A program made the position numbers and the translations under genes. Below, in pieces: positions 7,930 through 15,102 of a DNA stretch of 64,000 bases. The first letter of the stretch is position 1. Each line of letters starts with the position of its first letter. Below the pieces are notes generated by a model, which was given only the letters and a program-made list of their open reading frames with translations, had not been told where the DNA came from and searched no databases. Origin of the DNA: an uncultured Verrucomicrobiota bacterium (GTDB lineage: Bacteria > Verrucomicrobiota > Kiritimatiellia > SS1-B-03-39 > UBA6053); NCBI GenBank assembly GCA_937127435.1, contig CAKZLZ010000104.1, forward strand, positions 1-64,000, in the 5' to 3' direction.

Positions 7930-8552
7930 ATGAATCACTATGAAAAAGTATGGTCAAAAGGGGACAAAGTGGGGGACACACGGATTATGCTGTCAGCGGG
8001 TGAGTTATCGGGTGGGGGGCCTGGGTGATTTTTCATAAGGATAGTCCGCGTCCGGATTTCGGGGTGGTGTTTGGTCATGGATACGGGGGGCGAGAAGCAC
8101 CGGAGGTTGAGATGGCCCGCAGGGATAGAATCCTGATTTTTACGGTGGCGCCCGGGTTTCATATCTCGGAGGACCCCCGTCTGCCGTTGAATGCCTGTTT
8201 ACGGTCACGTGGTATTTGGGATCGACTCCAAGGAGTCTTATGTGTTGGCAGCGGGGCGGCCATAAGGGAGCGTTGGCTGCAAGACCCGTCCATTGAAGAA
8301 ACCCTTCAATACTATGATACGGCATTTTCCACAAGATATCTTAAAATTCCTACACTGTTTGGGTGCTCCTGTTTTGACCCCTCGGTTCCTCCGCCGGGTC
8401 AATGGTCTGCAGTAAACAATCATCCCGGTCCCTTTAAAGCCACCCCATTTCCGGTGGGGCATTTTGACTATGTTCATCTTCAAGCGGCGGAGTCGGAACG
8501 CCTCCATGTCGAAAACCTTCAGGAAATTCTGAGGTTGAGCGCGACACGGTAG
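7930..8552 (+). pseudogene. Decayed acetylxylan-esterase (AXE1)-like gene
   Basis: A 175-codon frame (GTG at 8025 to 8552) resembles an AXE1/cephalosporin-C deacetylase. It has VVFGHGYGGR (oxyanion region), ETLQYYDTAFSTRYLKIP, then FDPSVPPPGQWSAVNNHPGP and VGHFDY, which carry the family's Asp and His of the triad. The segment between residues about 60 and 75 is too short and lacks the GxSxGG nucleophile elbow: GVLCVGSGAAIRERW stands where it should be. Upstream, an ATG at 7930 opens a different frame that ends at 8028 (MNHYEKVWSKGDKVGD..), consistent with a frameshift near 8000-8030. I infer a frameshifted, internally deleted esterase, probably inactive. A genuine short non-catalytic protein starting at 8025 is the alternative. 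Confidence 0.6.
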
Positions 8553-8633
8553 CCGGGGATCTTTCGCTTCTGCGGGGTGAACCCGCAGGGAACGTGGTAG
8601 AGGATGAAAGACCCCAGCCGGCTGTCCGGCCGG

Positions 8634-8672
8634 TGAATCAGACCGTAGGCTAAACAGGTTTATTTTCAGAGC
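8634..8672 (+). repeat. Leader repeat, copy 1 (upstream of amidotransferase gene)
   Basis: Positions 8650-8672 are identical over 23 bases to 13145-13167, and TGAATCAG at 8634-8641 also matches the second copy at similar spacing. The repeat contains TAAACAGGTTTA, an inverted repeat with 5-base arms. It ends 20 bases before the amidotransferase start, so a shared operator or leader element is likely. Confidence 0.75.
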
Positions 8673-8692
8673 TCTTTACAGCAGTTTTGTAG

Positions 8693-9376
8693 ATGCTAGA
8701 TTCAGGTATGACCCAGCCCCCTCTTATCTATGTGACAACGGTAAATGAAGAAGTGAGGCTGTCGCGTCCGGTTTATGAAGAAGACCGAATGGCTTTGGGA
8801 ATGTTGGCCGAGCGTCCCTGTCGGCTCATTCCCTATTCAAAGCTCACAGAAGCCCTGCCTGAGATAGCCGGGGGGGCGGTGGTGGTGCTGAGCGGGGGAC
8901 CTGCCGCTCCGGAGTTTCCTGAGGAGCCGGTGACCCGGGATCCGGGCTTTTTGGAATTATTGACCTTGCCGGTTCCGATGTTTGCGATTTGTCGGAGCTT
9001 TCAATTAATGGGGCATCTTCTCGGGATGCCGGTGGTGAAGATGCCCGCACGAGCCGGACTCGAACGGCGGGAGGAGGGCTGTTACGAAGCCGGGACCTGT
9101 CAGGTATCGGTTGATCCAACCGACCCGATGATGGAAGGGCTGCCACCCATTATTGAGGTGTGCCAGTGTCACCGAAATGAGTTAAGACGTTTACCTCCCG
9201 GATTTCTTCACACGGGATGGAACGGGGTTTGCACCTTACAGGCTTGGCGCGATCCGCTTTCCTGCCGTATGGGCACCCAGTTCCACCCCGAGCGGGAGGG
9301 ACATGCGTATGGCCACCGCATTCTCCGTAATTTTTTTAAAATGGCCGATCGCTATTTATCGGAGCGTTCAGCGTAA
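8693..9376 (+). CDS. Class I glutamine amidotransferase-like protein
   Basis: A 227-residue protein with the class I glutamine amidotransferase fold: VVLSGGPAAP (oxyanion-strand region), FAICRSFQLMGHLLG with the nucleophile at Cys100, and MGTQFHPE with His198 and Glu200 completing the Cys-His-Glu triad. Relatives include the stand-alone GMP-synthase-like and gamma-glutamyl-gamma-aminobutyrate hydrolase-like (PuuD) proteins. The nucleophile elbow reads CRSFQ rather than the common CLGHQ, as in the PuuD type. The ammonia acceptor or substrate is unknown. No strong ribosome-binding site decides between ATG 8693 and ATG 8708. Its end overlaps the convergent next gene by 9 bases, and a repeat shared with the GH105 leader lies upstream. 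Confidence 0.82.
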   Translation: MLDSGMTQPPLIYVTTVNEEVRLSRPVYEEDRMALGMLAERPCRLIPYSKLTEALPEIAGGAVVVLSGGPAAPEFPEEPVTRDPGFLELLTLPVPMFAICRSFQLMGHLLGMPVVKMPARAGLERREEGCYEAGTCQVSVDPTDPMMEGLPPIIEVCQCHRNELRRLPPGFLHTGWNGVCTLQAWRDPLSCRMGTQFHPEREGHAYGHRILRNFFKMADRYLSERSA

Positions 9377-10915
9377 TCCGGCGGCCCACTGTCTTACTGC
9401 GCGATATTTTACTGCGGTCTCCGCAGTTTGCCCCCAATGCTCGAAAAATCCCCATGAACCTGCGTTGGTGTAGCGTTGTCCGCTATTAAACAGGCAGATC
9501 AGTCCGCCTCCGGTTTTCGTCCAGTGGTTGAGATAGTCTACATACAGTTGACCCATTCGCGGATCCTGGTTCGCCCGCATCAGCAGTTCATTCAATTTAG
9601 AATTTCGGTTTGCATTACCCAGCGCGGTGAGATGTTGTCCGGCCTCGTAGGCGGTCAGACCCAATCCGTTTTTCTTGGCAAGGTCCATTTGTTGATCCAT
9701 CCAGCGGCTGCACTGCGGAAGCGAAATCTCTTGGAGATAAGTGAAGAGCCGGTCAAGGTCCCAGTTTTCCACTTCGGAGGCGATGGGCATATCGCGATTC
9801 CAGGACAGAGGGGATTCGGGCACGTTAAAGGTAAGATAAGGCGCGATGGCGAGTACGTCGGCCCCTTCCGCCACGCCATCAGCTTCCACCACAATTTTGG
9901 CATACCCGATGTTCGAGGCCTGCGTCGCCACGACTTTCCGAAGACGTATTTTCTGTGGGCCTGTGAAGACTTTGTCCAGGATCTCATACATCCGTACGCA
10001 ATCCCGGGCGTACTGCAGTGCACCCGCCCGCCAACCCTCTGAGGCCAGGCCGGCTTCCTGTCCCCGTTGATTCGATTCCCGGCTGGCCGGAAACATTCCG
10101 TTCCAGACCTCGTTTGAGAATTCAATGTAGACCCCGAGAGAGGGGTGAAGCTGATCCCGGAACATTTCAGCCGTCTTTTGGATAAACTCGTCATCCGCCC
10201 GGTGGGGAATGTTGATCCAGGCGTTTACTTTCAGTTCGTTACATAGATCGATCACTTCCTCCCAGGGAGCGCCACTGTGGCTGTAGGTGCGTTGATCCGG
10301 AATCGGACGTTCGTACCAGCTGGAAAGCTTCGAAGGATTGGTTCGGGTCCAATCCATAAAACGAATGGTGTCAACCTCCCGCCAGCGGTTTAGAAATTCA
10401 GGGGAGAAGCGCTGGGTTTCGAGAAGCTCTTCGCGGTCTTTACGCACGAAGCGCATGTTCCGAGGGTAATTTTCCGGATCGACCTCTGTGATAGTCAACT
10501 GGATGAATCCTTTGCCGGTTGGGGTAAATTCCACCACTTCCCGACCGCGCTTGCTGCTGAGATGTCGAGAGTTTCCCGCCCATCGAAACCCGCCCTCGCC
10601 TTCGTAAAGAAGCACATATTCGCCCGAAGGAAAATGTTCGGTCACTTCGGTGAGGAGCAGGGTGGTGGCCCACTGGCCCGGTTCCAGCTGAGTGACATAT
10701 CCGTTTTCATCCAGGGAGAGCCTATCTTTGCTGTCCCACACTCCCTGCCGCTGGGAAATCCACTTGCGGGCGGTTTTCATATGATTGAGAAAAGCCTGCT
10801 CGCGGCTCCAATCTTCCAACCCGGAAAGGTTGATGCCGAATTTTGCGTTTTCGGCGATAGAAGGGCTAACAGCGAGAACGCCACATACAAGGAGGAAAAA
10901 AGGTAAATGTTTCAT
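9368..10915 (-). CDS. Secreted glycosidase-like protein, GH-A-type barrel (family not assigned)
   Basis: A 515-residue protein with a 21-residue signal peptide (cleavage near SIAEN). Residues about 25-170 form a beta-rich N-terminal domain; the rest looks like a TIM barrel. RFMDWTRTN, VNAWINIPH and YIEFSNEVWN have the layout of clan GH-A enzymes, where an Asn-Glu pair at the end of strand 4 carries the acid/base. A later AYEAGQH offers a candidate nucleophile Glu. I infer a retaining polysaccharide hydrolase acting outside the cytoplasm; no family number or substrate can be supported. It lies downstream of a PEP-CTERM gene on the same strand, but a terminator separates them. Confidence 0.65.
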   Translation of the reverse strand: MKHLPFFLLVCGVLAVSPSIAENAKFGINLSGLEDWSREQAFLNHMKTARKWISQRQGVWDSKDRLSLDENGYVTQLEPGQWATTLLLTEVTEHFPSGEYVLLYEGEGGFRWAGNSRHLSSKRGREVVEFTPTGKGFIQLTITEVDPENYPRNMRFVRKDREELLETQRFSPEFLNRWREVDTIRFMDWTRTNPSKLSSWYERPIPDQRTYSHSGAPWEEVIDLCNELKVNAWINIPHRADDEFIQKTAEMFRDQLHPSLGVYIEFSNEVWNGMFPASRESNQRGQEAGLASEGWRAGALQYARDCVRMYEILDKVFTGPQKIRLRKVVATQASNIGYAKIVVEADGVAEGADVLAIAPYLTFNVPESPLSWNRDMPIASEVENWDLDRLFTYLQEISLPQCSRWMDQQMDLAKKNGLGLTAYEAGQHLTALGNANRNSKLNELLMRANQDPRMGQLYVDYLNHWTKTGGGLICLFNSGQRYTNAGSWGFFEHWGQTAETAVKYRAVRQWAAGLR

Positions 10916-11010
10916 ACAAGTTTTTACTCTGTTTGTACGAAAGAGGAAATACGAAGCCTGGCAGGAATCTTATGATTTTGCGAAAATTCCAGCGATCACG
11001 GGACAATTCA

Positions 11011-11031
11011 CCAAAAGCCTTACGGAAGGCT
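11011..11031 (-). terminator. Terminator after the PEP-CTERM gene
   Basis: On the minus strand, stem AGCCTT/AAGGCT with loop CCGT is followed by TTTTGG. It begins 27 bases after the PEP-CTERM stop codon and lies before the secreted glycosidase-like gene. Confidence 0.6.
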
Positions 11032-11057
11032 CTCTCTGGTAAAAAGAGTAAAAAGGT

Positions 11058-11822
11058 TTAACGGCGGGTACGGCGGCGTAGAACAATACCAATTAAGGAT
11101 AAGCCCAAGAGCGATAAGACGATGCTGGAGGGTTCGGGGACGGCGACGATTTGCATGCCGGTGAGAGTTACAACGCTGTCAGTAGCACCAGAGGCAATAG
11201 CTGAAATTGATAAAGTACTGGAAGTTGAACCGCTGAATTTAACGTAGTTCCCTAATACGCTACTACCAGCGCTTGTAGCCGTTCCTTGAATATAACTGCC
11301 TTGATAGGTCGCCTGCGCCTCACTTACATCAAGATAGAAAGTACCATTCCCATCGGTCACGGTTACCGTAGTAACCACATCGGTCCCGCTAACGTTGTCC
11401 CCTGATCCGAAATAAACATAAACATCATAACCATTCGAAGTGAAATCTGAAGATAAGTTACTAATCTGTACGTTATAAGGATTTGATACGTTCCCAGACC
11501 CCGAAGCACCAATTCCTAAACCACGATTAAACATCGAGTAATTACCATCAGTGGTGGCTGCGCCGATCGATGTAATATTGCCAGTACCATCCAAGAGAAT
11601 TGAGGCTCCTGACGCGGTACCACTTGCCAGATTAAGCGACGATGCCGTCGTAACATCAGGGTAACCGGCTTTCAGCTGCCATCCATTTGAGGCAACAACC
11701 CCTGCCGTTCCAGTTCCAACAGATGTGCCAGCACCTAAATCAATATTAATCATAGCAGCCGCAGAAGCAGCAGAGGCAAGTAGAATGCCGACGGCGGTTA
11801 AGATAGTTGTGAAAGTTTTCAT
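11058..11822 (-). CDS. PEP-CTERM sorting-domain protein
   Basis: A 254-residue secreted protein. The start at 11822 follows an AAGGAAAA site and gives a signal peptide MKTFTTILTAVGILLASAAS; the 14-codon upstream extension is unlikely. The mature protein is Gly/Ser/Thr-rich beta sheet beginning MINIDLGAGTSVG and ends VPEPSSIVLSLLGL..RRRTRR, a PEP-CTERM signal. It is clearly paralogous to the product of 17246-18001: both share the INxDLG start, GIxVASxGW-like and DGTGN.(T/Y).(S/A)IGAATTD segments, and a ..YVKFSG.TS. segment. It is divergent from a XylR-like regulator, probably under its control. The function is unknown; a surface glycan-binding role is a guess. Confidence 0.85.
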   Translation of the reverse strand: MKTFTTILTAVGILLASAASAAAMINIDLGAGTSVGTGTAGVVASNGWQLKAGYPDVTTASSLNLASGTASGASILLDGTGNITSIGAATTDGNYSMFNRGLGIGASGSGNVSNPYNVQISNLSSDFTSNGYDVYVYFGSGDNVSGTDVVTTVTVTDGNGTFYLDVSEAQATYQGSYIQGTATSAGSSVLGNYVKFSGSTSSTLSISAIASGATDSVVTLTGMQIVAVPEPSSIVLSLLGLSLIGIVLRRRTRR

Positions 11823-11901
11823 AGGGTTTTCCTTACATGTGAAATCAAATAGATCTGTTCTCAATCTTCATAAGATTGCCATAAGCTTTGATGTATGTCA
11901 T

Positions 11902-11936
11902 TGCGTATGTACGAAATAATATATCTTAAAAGCGAA
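11902..11936. promoter_or_regulatory. Candidate XylR-type operator between PEP-CTERM and regulator
   Basis: TTGCGTATGTACGAA and, 17 bases on, GCGAA align with the segment at 18072-18106 in the equivalent gap of the other XylR/PEP-CTERM pair (core TGCGTAnnTnCGAA). It lies 41 bases before the regulator start and 80 bases before the PEP-CTERM start. Confidence 0.45.
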
Positions 11937-11976
11937 TTTTTGTTGCGGAGATAATTTATGGGTAGTAGGGGTAGGT

Positions 11977-13131
11977 ATGGGGAAAAATCTACGAAATATT
12001 ATGGTGATGCAGAATTGGCAGAATCAGCTGTCCCATGAAATTTATCATGGTATTTTGGATTTTGTGTCGCATCACGCTCCGGATCAGTATCTTTGTCGGC
12101 GCCTACATTGGGGGCATTCTTTAGATTTGTCAGTTGTAGGAAACTGGAAGGTGGATGCCTTTATTTCTCCGGTGATTTTTACGGAACAATATGACAGAGT
12201 TCTTGCTTTGGGTTGGCGTTGTTTAAACACACACATCGGGATTGATACGCCTGGGATACCGCAGGTGGATACTGATCATTGGGCTACGGGGGAGATGGCC
12301 GCAAAATATTTCCTGACCTTAGGCGACCTGGATTTTGCCTATGTGGGCATTAACCGACTGGAGGCGCTCTGCAAACGTCGGGATGGTTTTGTACAGACGC
12401 TTGAGACCAGTGGCAGGCAGGTGACCCGATTCGAAGCACCGGTCACGCTTTCGGTTTCCGGAAAAGGAATGCCGGATATCGACGATTGGCTTCGTTCCTT
12501 GCCAAAACCGGTTGCGGTATATTGCTGCGATGACGATGTGGCCATGGAGGTGATTTCCCGTTGCCAAAATTTAACCATATCTGTACCGGATGAAGTGGCG
12601 GTTTTGGGTACGCAGAATGATCCTTTGCTTTGTAAAGAATGTCTTCCGGGATTGAGCAGTGTTCATCTTCCCTATCACCGGGTGGGTTATGAAAGTATGA
12701 GTTTGGTGGATCAGTGGTTGAATAGTGGCAAAATACCTGCCGGGAATGTTGCAATTCCTCCGTCACATGTGGAAGTGAGACCCAGCACAGATTTATTGGC
12801 GATTGACGATCCCCAGTTAATAAAAGCGGTTAGATATTTACGTCAGGAGTGCACCAGGATGCCCCGTATGGAGGACGTGGCGAGTCATGCGGGATTGTCC
12901 TTAAGGGTAATGCAAATCCGGTTTCAAAAACAACTAGGGCATTCACCCGGCGAAGAATTACGCAGGGCGCGTTTAGAGGTAGTAAAAAAGTTACTCCGGG
13001 AAACCTTGATGAGTTTAGAGGAGGTTGCGGAAAAAAGCGGATATGCGAATTCGAATACTTTGTGTGAGAAGTTTAAAAAAATGACGGGAATAACCCCGGG
13101 AAGTTACCGGAAATCTAAATCAGGTTCCTGA
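11977..13131 (+). CDS. XylR-like regulator (LacI-type sensor + AraC HTH)
   Basis: A 384-residue protein built like E. coli XylR: residues about 1-275 are a periplasmic-binding-protein-like sensor (KPVAVYCCDDDVAMEVISRC and VAVLGTQNDPLLC are typical of its second lobe), and residues about 285-384 are two AraC-type HTH units (MEDVASHAGLSLRVMQIRF and LEEVAEKSGYANSNTLCEKF, then TPGSYRK). Such proteins usually activate sugar-catabolic genes when a sugar binds. It is divergent from a PEP-CTERM gene and followed 56 bases later by a GH105-like gene, both likely targets. The start at 11977 follows a GGGGTAGG stretch. The N-terminus differs from the other two XylR-like proteins here, which are closer to each other. 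Confidence 0.9.
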   Translation: MGKNLRNIMVMQNWQNQLSHEIYHGILDFVSHHAPDQYLCRRLHWGHSLDLSVVGNWKVDAFISPVIFTEQYDRVLALGWRCLNTHIGIDTPGIPQVDTDHWATGEMAAKYFLTLGDLDFAYVGINRLEALCKRRDGFVQTLETSGRQVTRFEAPVTLSVSGKGMPDIDDWLRSLPKPVAVYCCDDDVAMEVISRCQNLTISVPDEVAVLGTQNDPLLCKECLPGLSSVHLPYHRVGYESMSLVDQWLNSGKIPAGNVAIPPSHVEVRPSTDLLAIDDPQLIKAVRYLRQECTRMPRMEDVASHAGLSLRVMQIRFQKQLGHSPGEELRRARLEVVKKLLRETLMSLEEVAEKSGYANSNTLCEKFKKMTGITPGSYRKSKSGS

Positions 13132-13167
13132 ATCAGCCCCGAGTCTAAACAGGTTTATTTTCAGAGC
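13129..13167 (+). repeat. Leader repeat, copy 2 (upstream of GH105-like gene)
   Basis: The 23 bases at 13145-13167 are identical to 8650-8672, including TAAACAGGTTTA. The preceding TGAATCAG, which here contains the stop codon of the XylR-like gene, also matches. It ends 20 bases before the GH105-like start, the same distance as copy 1 from its gene. Confidence 0.75.
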
Positions 13168-13187
13168 ACTTTTCATCCGGTTGGGGA

Positions 13188-14204
13188 ATGTTAGCCTGGG
13201 TTATGCCCGAAATACAAAAATCGATCACGCAGATCATTTGCCGAAATCATGACCATATCTTAAGTGATCCCACCTATCCATACCGTTTGTTTTGTCAGGA
13301 GTTATTGCAATTCCCCGTCGGATTGGTGGAGAAGGTCGATAGGGTGGTGGAGGAAATAATTGAGAGCGCATATGCAGGAAATCTACCTCTGGGAGGGGTT
13401 TTTCATTCACTCCCGTATTATTTATATTTACGTGCTCCGAGTCAGATGTTTCGTGAGGTTTTTGTCGAGACAGCCCGGAAAATTTCACACCTGCCCCGTT
13501 CTCTGGAGGGGGCTTGGTTGCATCCGCGCGGTCGCTTTGGAGGGGGCCATGCTCTTTTGTTAGACAGTTTTCAAGAGGAGGCTGCTCAGATTGCGATCCT
13601 ATCACGGCTCCCGGAATCTTCGGGCGCTGAGCCTGAAATCTGTGTGGAACAGTTCCGAATTGTTCGTCAGATTCTGCGTGATCCCTCCACCGGCCTTTGG
13701 CACAATGGTCGTGGCTGGATTGCGGAGGACCCGCAGGCGTTATCACCCGCCGCATGGTCCAGGGGTCATGGATGGGTGTTGCGCGGACTGATGACTTCGA
13801 TTTTAAACCTTTCTCCCGGTGCATCGCGGGATGAATTGATTTCTATGTTCCGGGAGTCAGCGGAAAATTTAGTCCCTGTTGTGGATACCAAAGGGATGTG
13901 GGCGGTGTTGCTTGACCAGCCTTCTGCACCGGAAGTCAGTGGGTCTGCGATGATCGCGGCTGTATTTTTATCTGCCGTGCGTCTTAATCTTTTACCGGAA
14001 CAACCTTATCGGCCACTGGCACTGAAAACAGCAGAGACCGTATTTACAGAATATGTGGATTCGGAAGGACGGATTTCCGGAGTCTGTCCTGGCCCCGGTC
14101 CGCTGATAGATCAGGAATCGTATTTGGTGGAAGAATTTTCCTGTGAGGATTCACACGGGCCTTTCGCGCTTTGCGCATTGGCTTCCGCTGTTTTGGATAC
14201 CTAA
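13188..14204 (+). CDS. GH105/GH88-like unsaturated glucuronyl/galacturonyl hydrolase
   Basis: A 338-residue alpha/alpha-barrel protein. The family signatures are GGVFHSLPYYLYL, FGGGHALLLDSFQEE, LRDPSTGLWHNGRGW, the W(S)RGHGWVLRGL motif after AEDP, and EVSGSAMIAA. GH105/88 enzymes hydrate the double bond left on oligosaccharides by pectate, rhamnogalacturonan, ulvan or related lyases; the conserved Asp in the RDP..GLWHNG region fits the family acid/base layout. There is no signal peptide, so it acts on imported disaccharides. A GGGGA ribosome-binding site precedes ATG 13188. It is slightly shorter than typical (about 370), with substitutions such as PYYLYL that may reflect a divergent subgroup. 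It is probably induced by the upstream XylR-like protein. Confidence 0.78.
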   Translation: MLAWVMPEIQKSITQIICRNHDHILSDPTYPYRLFCQELLQFPVGLVEKVDRVVEEIIESAYAGNLPLGGVFHSLPYYLYLRAPSQMFREVFVETARKISHLPRSLEGAWLHPRGRFGGGHALLLDSFQEEAAQIAILSRLPESSGAEPEICVEQFRIVRQILRDPSTGLWHNGRGWIAEDPQALSPAAWSRGHGWVLRGLMTSILNLSPGASRDELISMFRESAENLVPVVDTKGMWAVLLDQPSAPEVSGSAMIAAVFLSAVRLNLLPEQPYRPLALKTAETVFTEYVDSEGRISGVCPGPGPLIDQESYLVEEFSCEDSHGPFALCALASAVLDT

Positions 14205-14228
14205 CTGTATACCTGTATACCTGTATTC
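14205..14228. repeat. Three short tandem copies of an 8-base unit
   Basis: CTGTATAC occurs twice, then CTGTATTC, immediately after the GH105-like stop codon. Confidence 0.8.
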
Positions 14229-14332
14229 CTATTCGCTTAGCATATTGACAGAAGTTTATATCTATGGGATTGTTTATTGATAACAATTCTGAAATTTGTT
14301 CAATTGAACACCACTACTTTTTGGAGAGTTTG

Positions 14333-15022
14333 ATGAAAATATTCACACCCCTTTTAACCCTTATCATCTGCTCACTGGGCCTTAACCCTGTGGGGGCAGG
14401 AACGATTTTCAGTTTTAATTTTCAGGCCAAGAATGATACGGTTACCAGTGAAAGTACGTCTGGTTCATTTGGTACATTGGTTGACTCTAATGTACAAGAC
14501 GTGGTTGTTTCCTTGGGCGATCTAACTAAAGATACAGCTTATTCGAATGCGTTCGGTATGTCCCCAAAGGGCACTGCGGCTACAACAATTGGTGATGCTA
14601 TCACCAATAACTTATATCATACGTTTACTGTCACTCCCGTTTCAGGACAGCAGGTTACCTATGAAACTCTGAACTTTAATTACACCATTCAAAATGGTGG
14701 AACCATGGAAATTTACAGTAGCGTTGACAGTTTTGCTACTCCGTTATATTCTAATAACTCCATAGGTACTGGAGGGGCTGGTACTTCTGATTCATTAGAT
14801 CTTTCAAGTCTCGGTACTCAAAGTTCGGCTGTGGAATTCCGTTTCTATGCCGCAAGTGTAGGAAATTATGATCAACGCGGTATTGGGGTAGCATTTTCCA
14901 CGGGTAATGTTTCCGACGATCTTGTGCTAACAGGAATTACAACCGCTGTTCCTGAACCAGGAACTCTCACCTTGCTGGGGATTGCATTGGGATCGCTGGT
15001 ATTCTTTCGCCGTCGGCGCTAA
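14333..15022 (+). CDS. PEP-CTERM sorting-domain protein
   Basis: A 229-residue secreted protein. The GGAGAG site before ATG 14333 and the signal peptide MKIFTPLLTLIICSLGLNPVGA support this start. The mature part is Ser/Thr/Asn-rich beta sheet. The C-terminus is VPEPGTLTLLGIALGSLVFFRRRR, a PEP-CTERM signal quoted here in two parts: VPEPGT and the final RRRR after a hydrophobic helix. It follows the GH105-like gene on the same strand with a 128-base gap and is not closely similar to the paralogous pair at 11058 and 17246. The role is unknown, probably surface-associated. Confidence 0.85.
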   Translation: MKIFTPLLTLIICSLGLNPVGAGTIFSFNFQAKNDTVTSESTSGSFGTLVDSNVQDVVVSLGDLTKDTAYSNAFGMSPKGTAATTIGDAITNNLYHTFTVTPVSGQQVTYETLNFNYTIQNGGTMEIYSSVDSFATPLYSNNSIGTGGAGTSDSLDLSSLGTQSSAVEFRFYAASVGNYDQRGIGVAFSTGNVSDDLVLTGITTAVPEPGTLTLLGIALGSLVFFRRRR

Positions 15023-15075
15023 CCCAAATCGGAAACCATACTTTTTTGGACCGTCTTTATTTCAGTGGCGGCTGA

Positions 15076-15096
15076 AAACTCTCTTTAAGAGGGTTT
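15076..15096 (-). terminator. Terminator after the GH92 gene
   Basis: On the minus strand a 9-base stem (AAACCCTCT/AGAGAGTTT, one G-U) with a short loop is followed by T-rich sequence. It begins 6 bases past the GH92 stop codon and may also serve the converging PEP-CTERM gene. Confidence 0.6.
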
Positions 15097-15102
15097 GAAT
15101 TT

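Noticed and set aside
13174-13183. CATCCGGTTG, matching the inner ten bases of the LacI operator at 1637
   Set aside because: The outer parts do not match, it runs into the ribosome-binding site of the GH105-like gene, and it is probably accidental.
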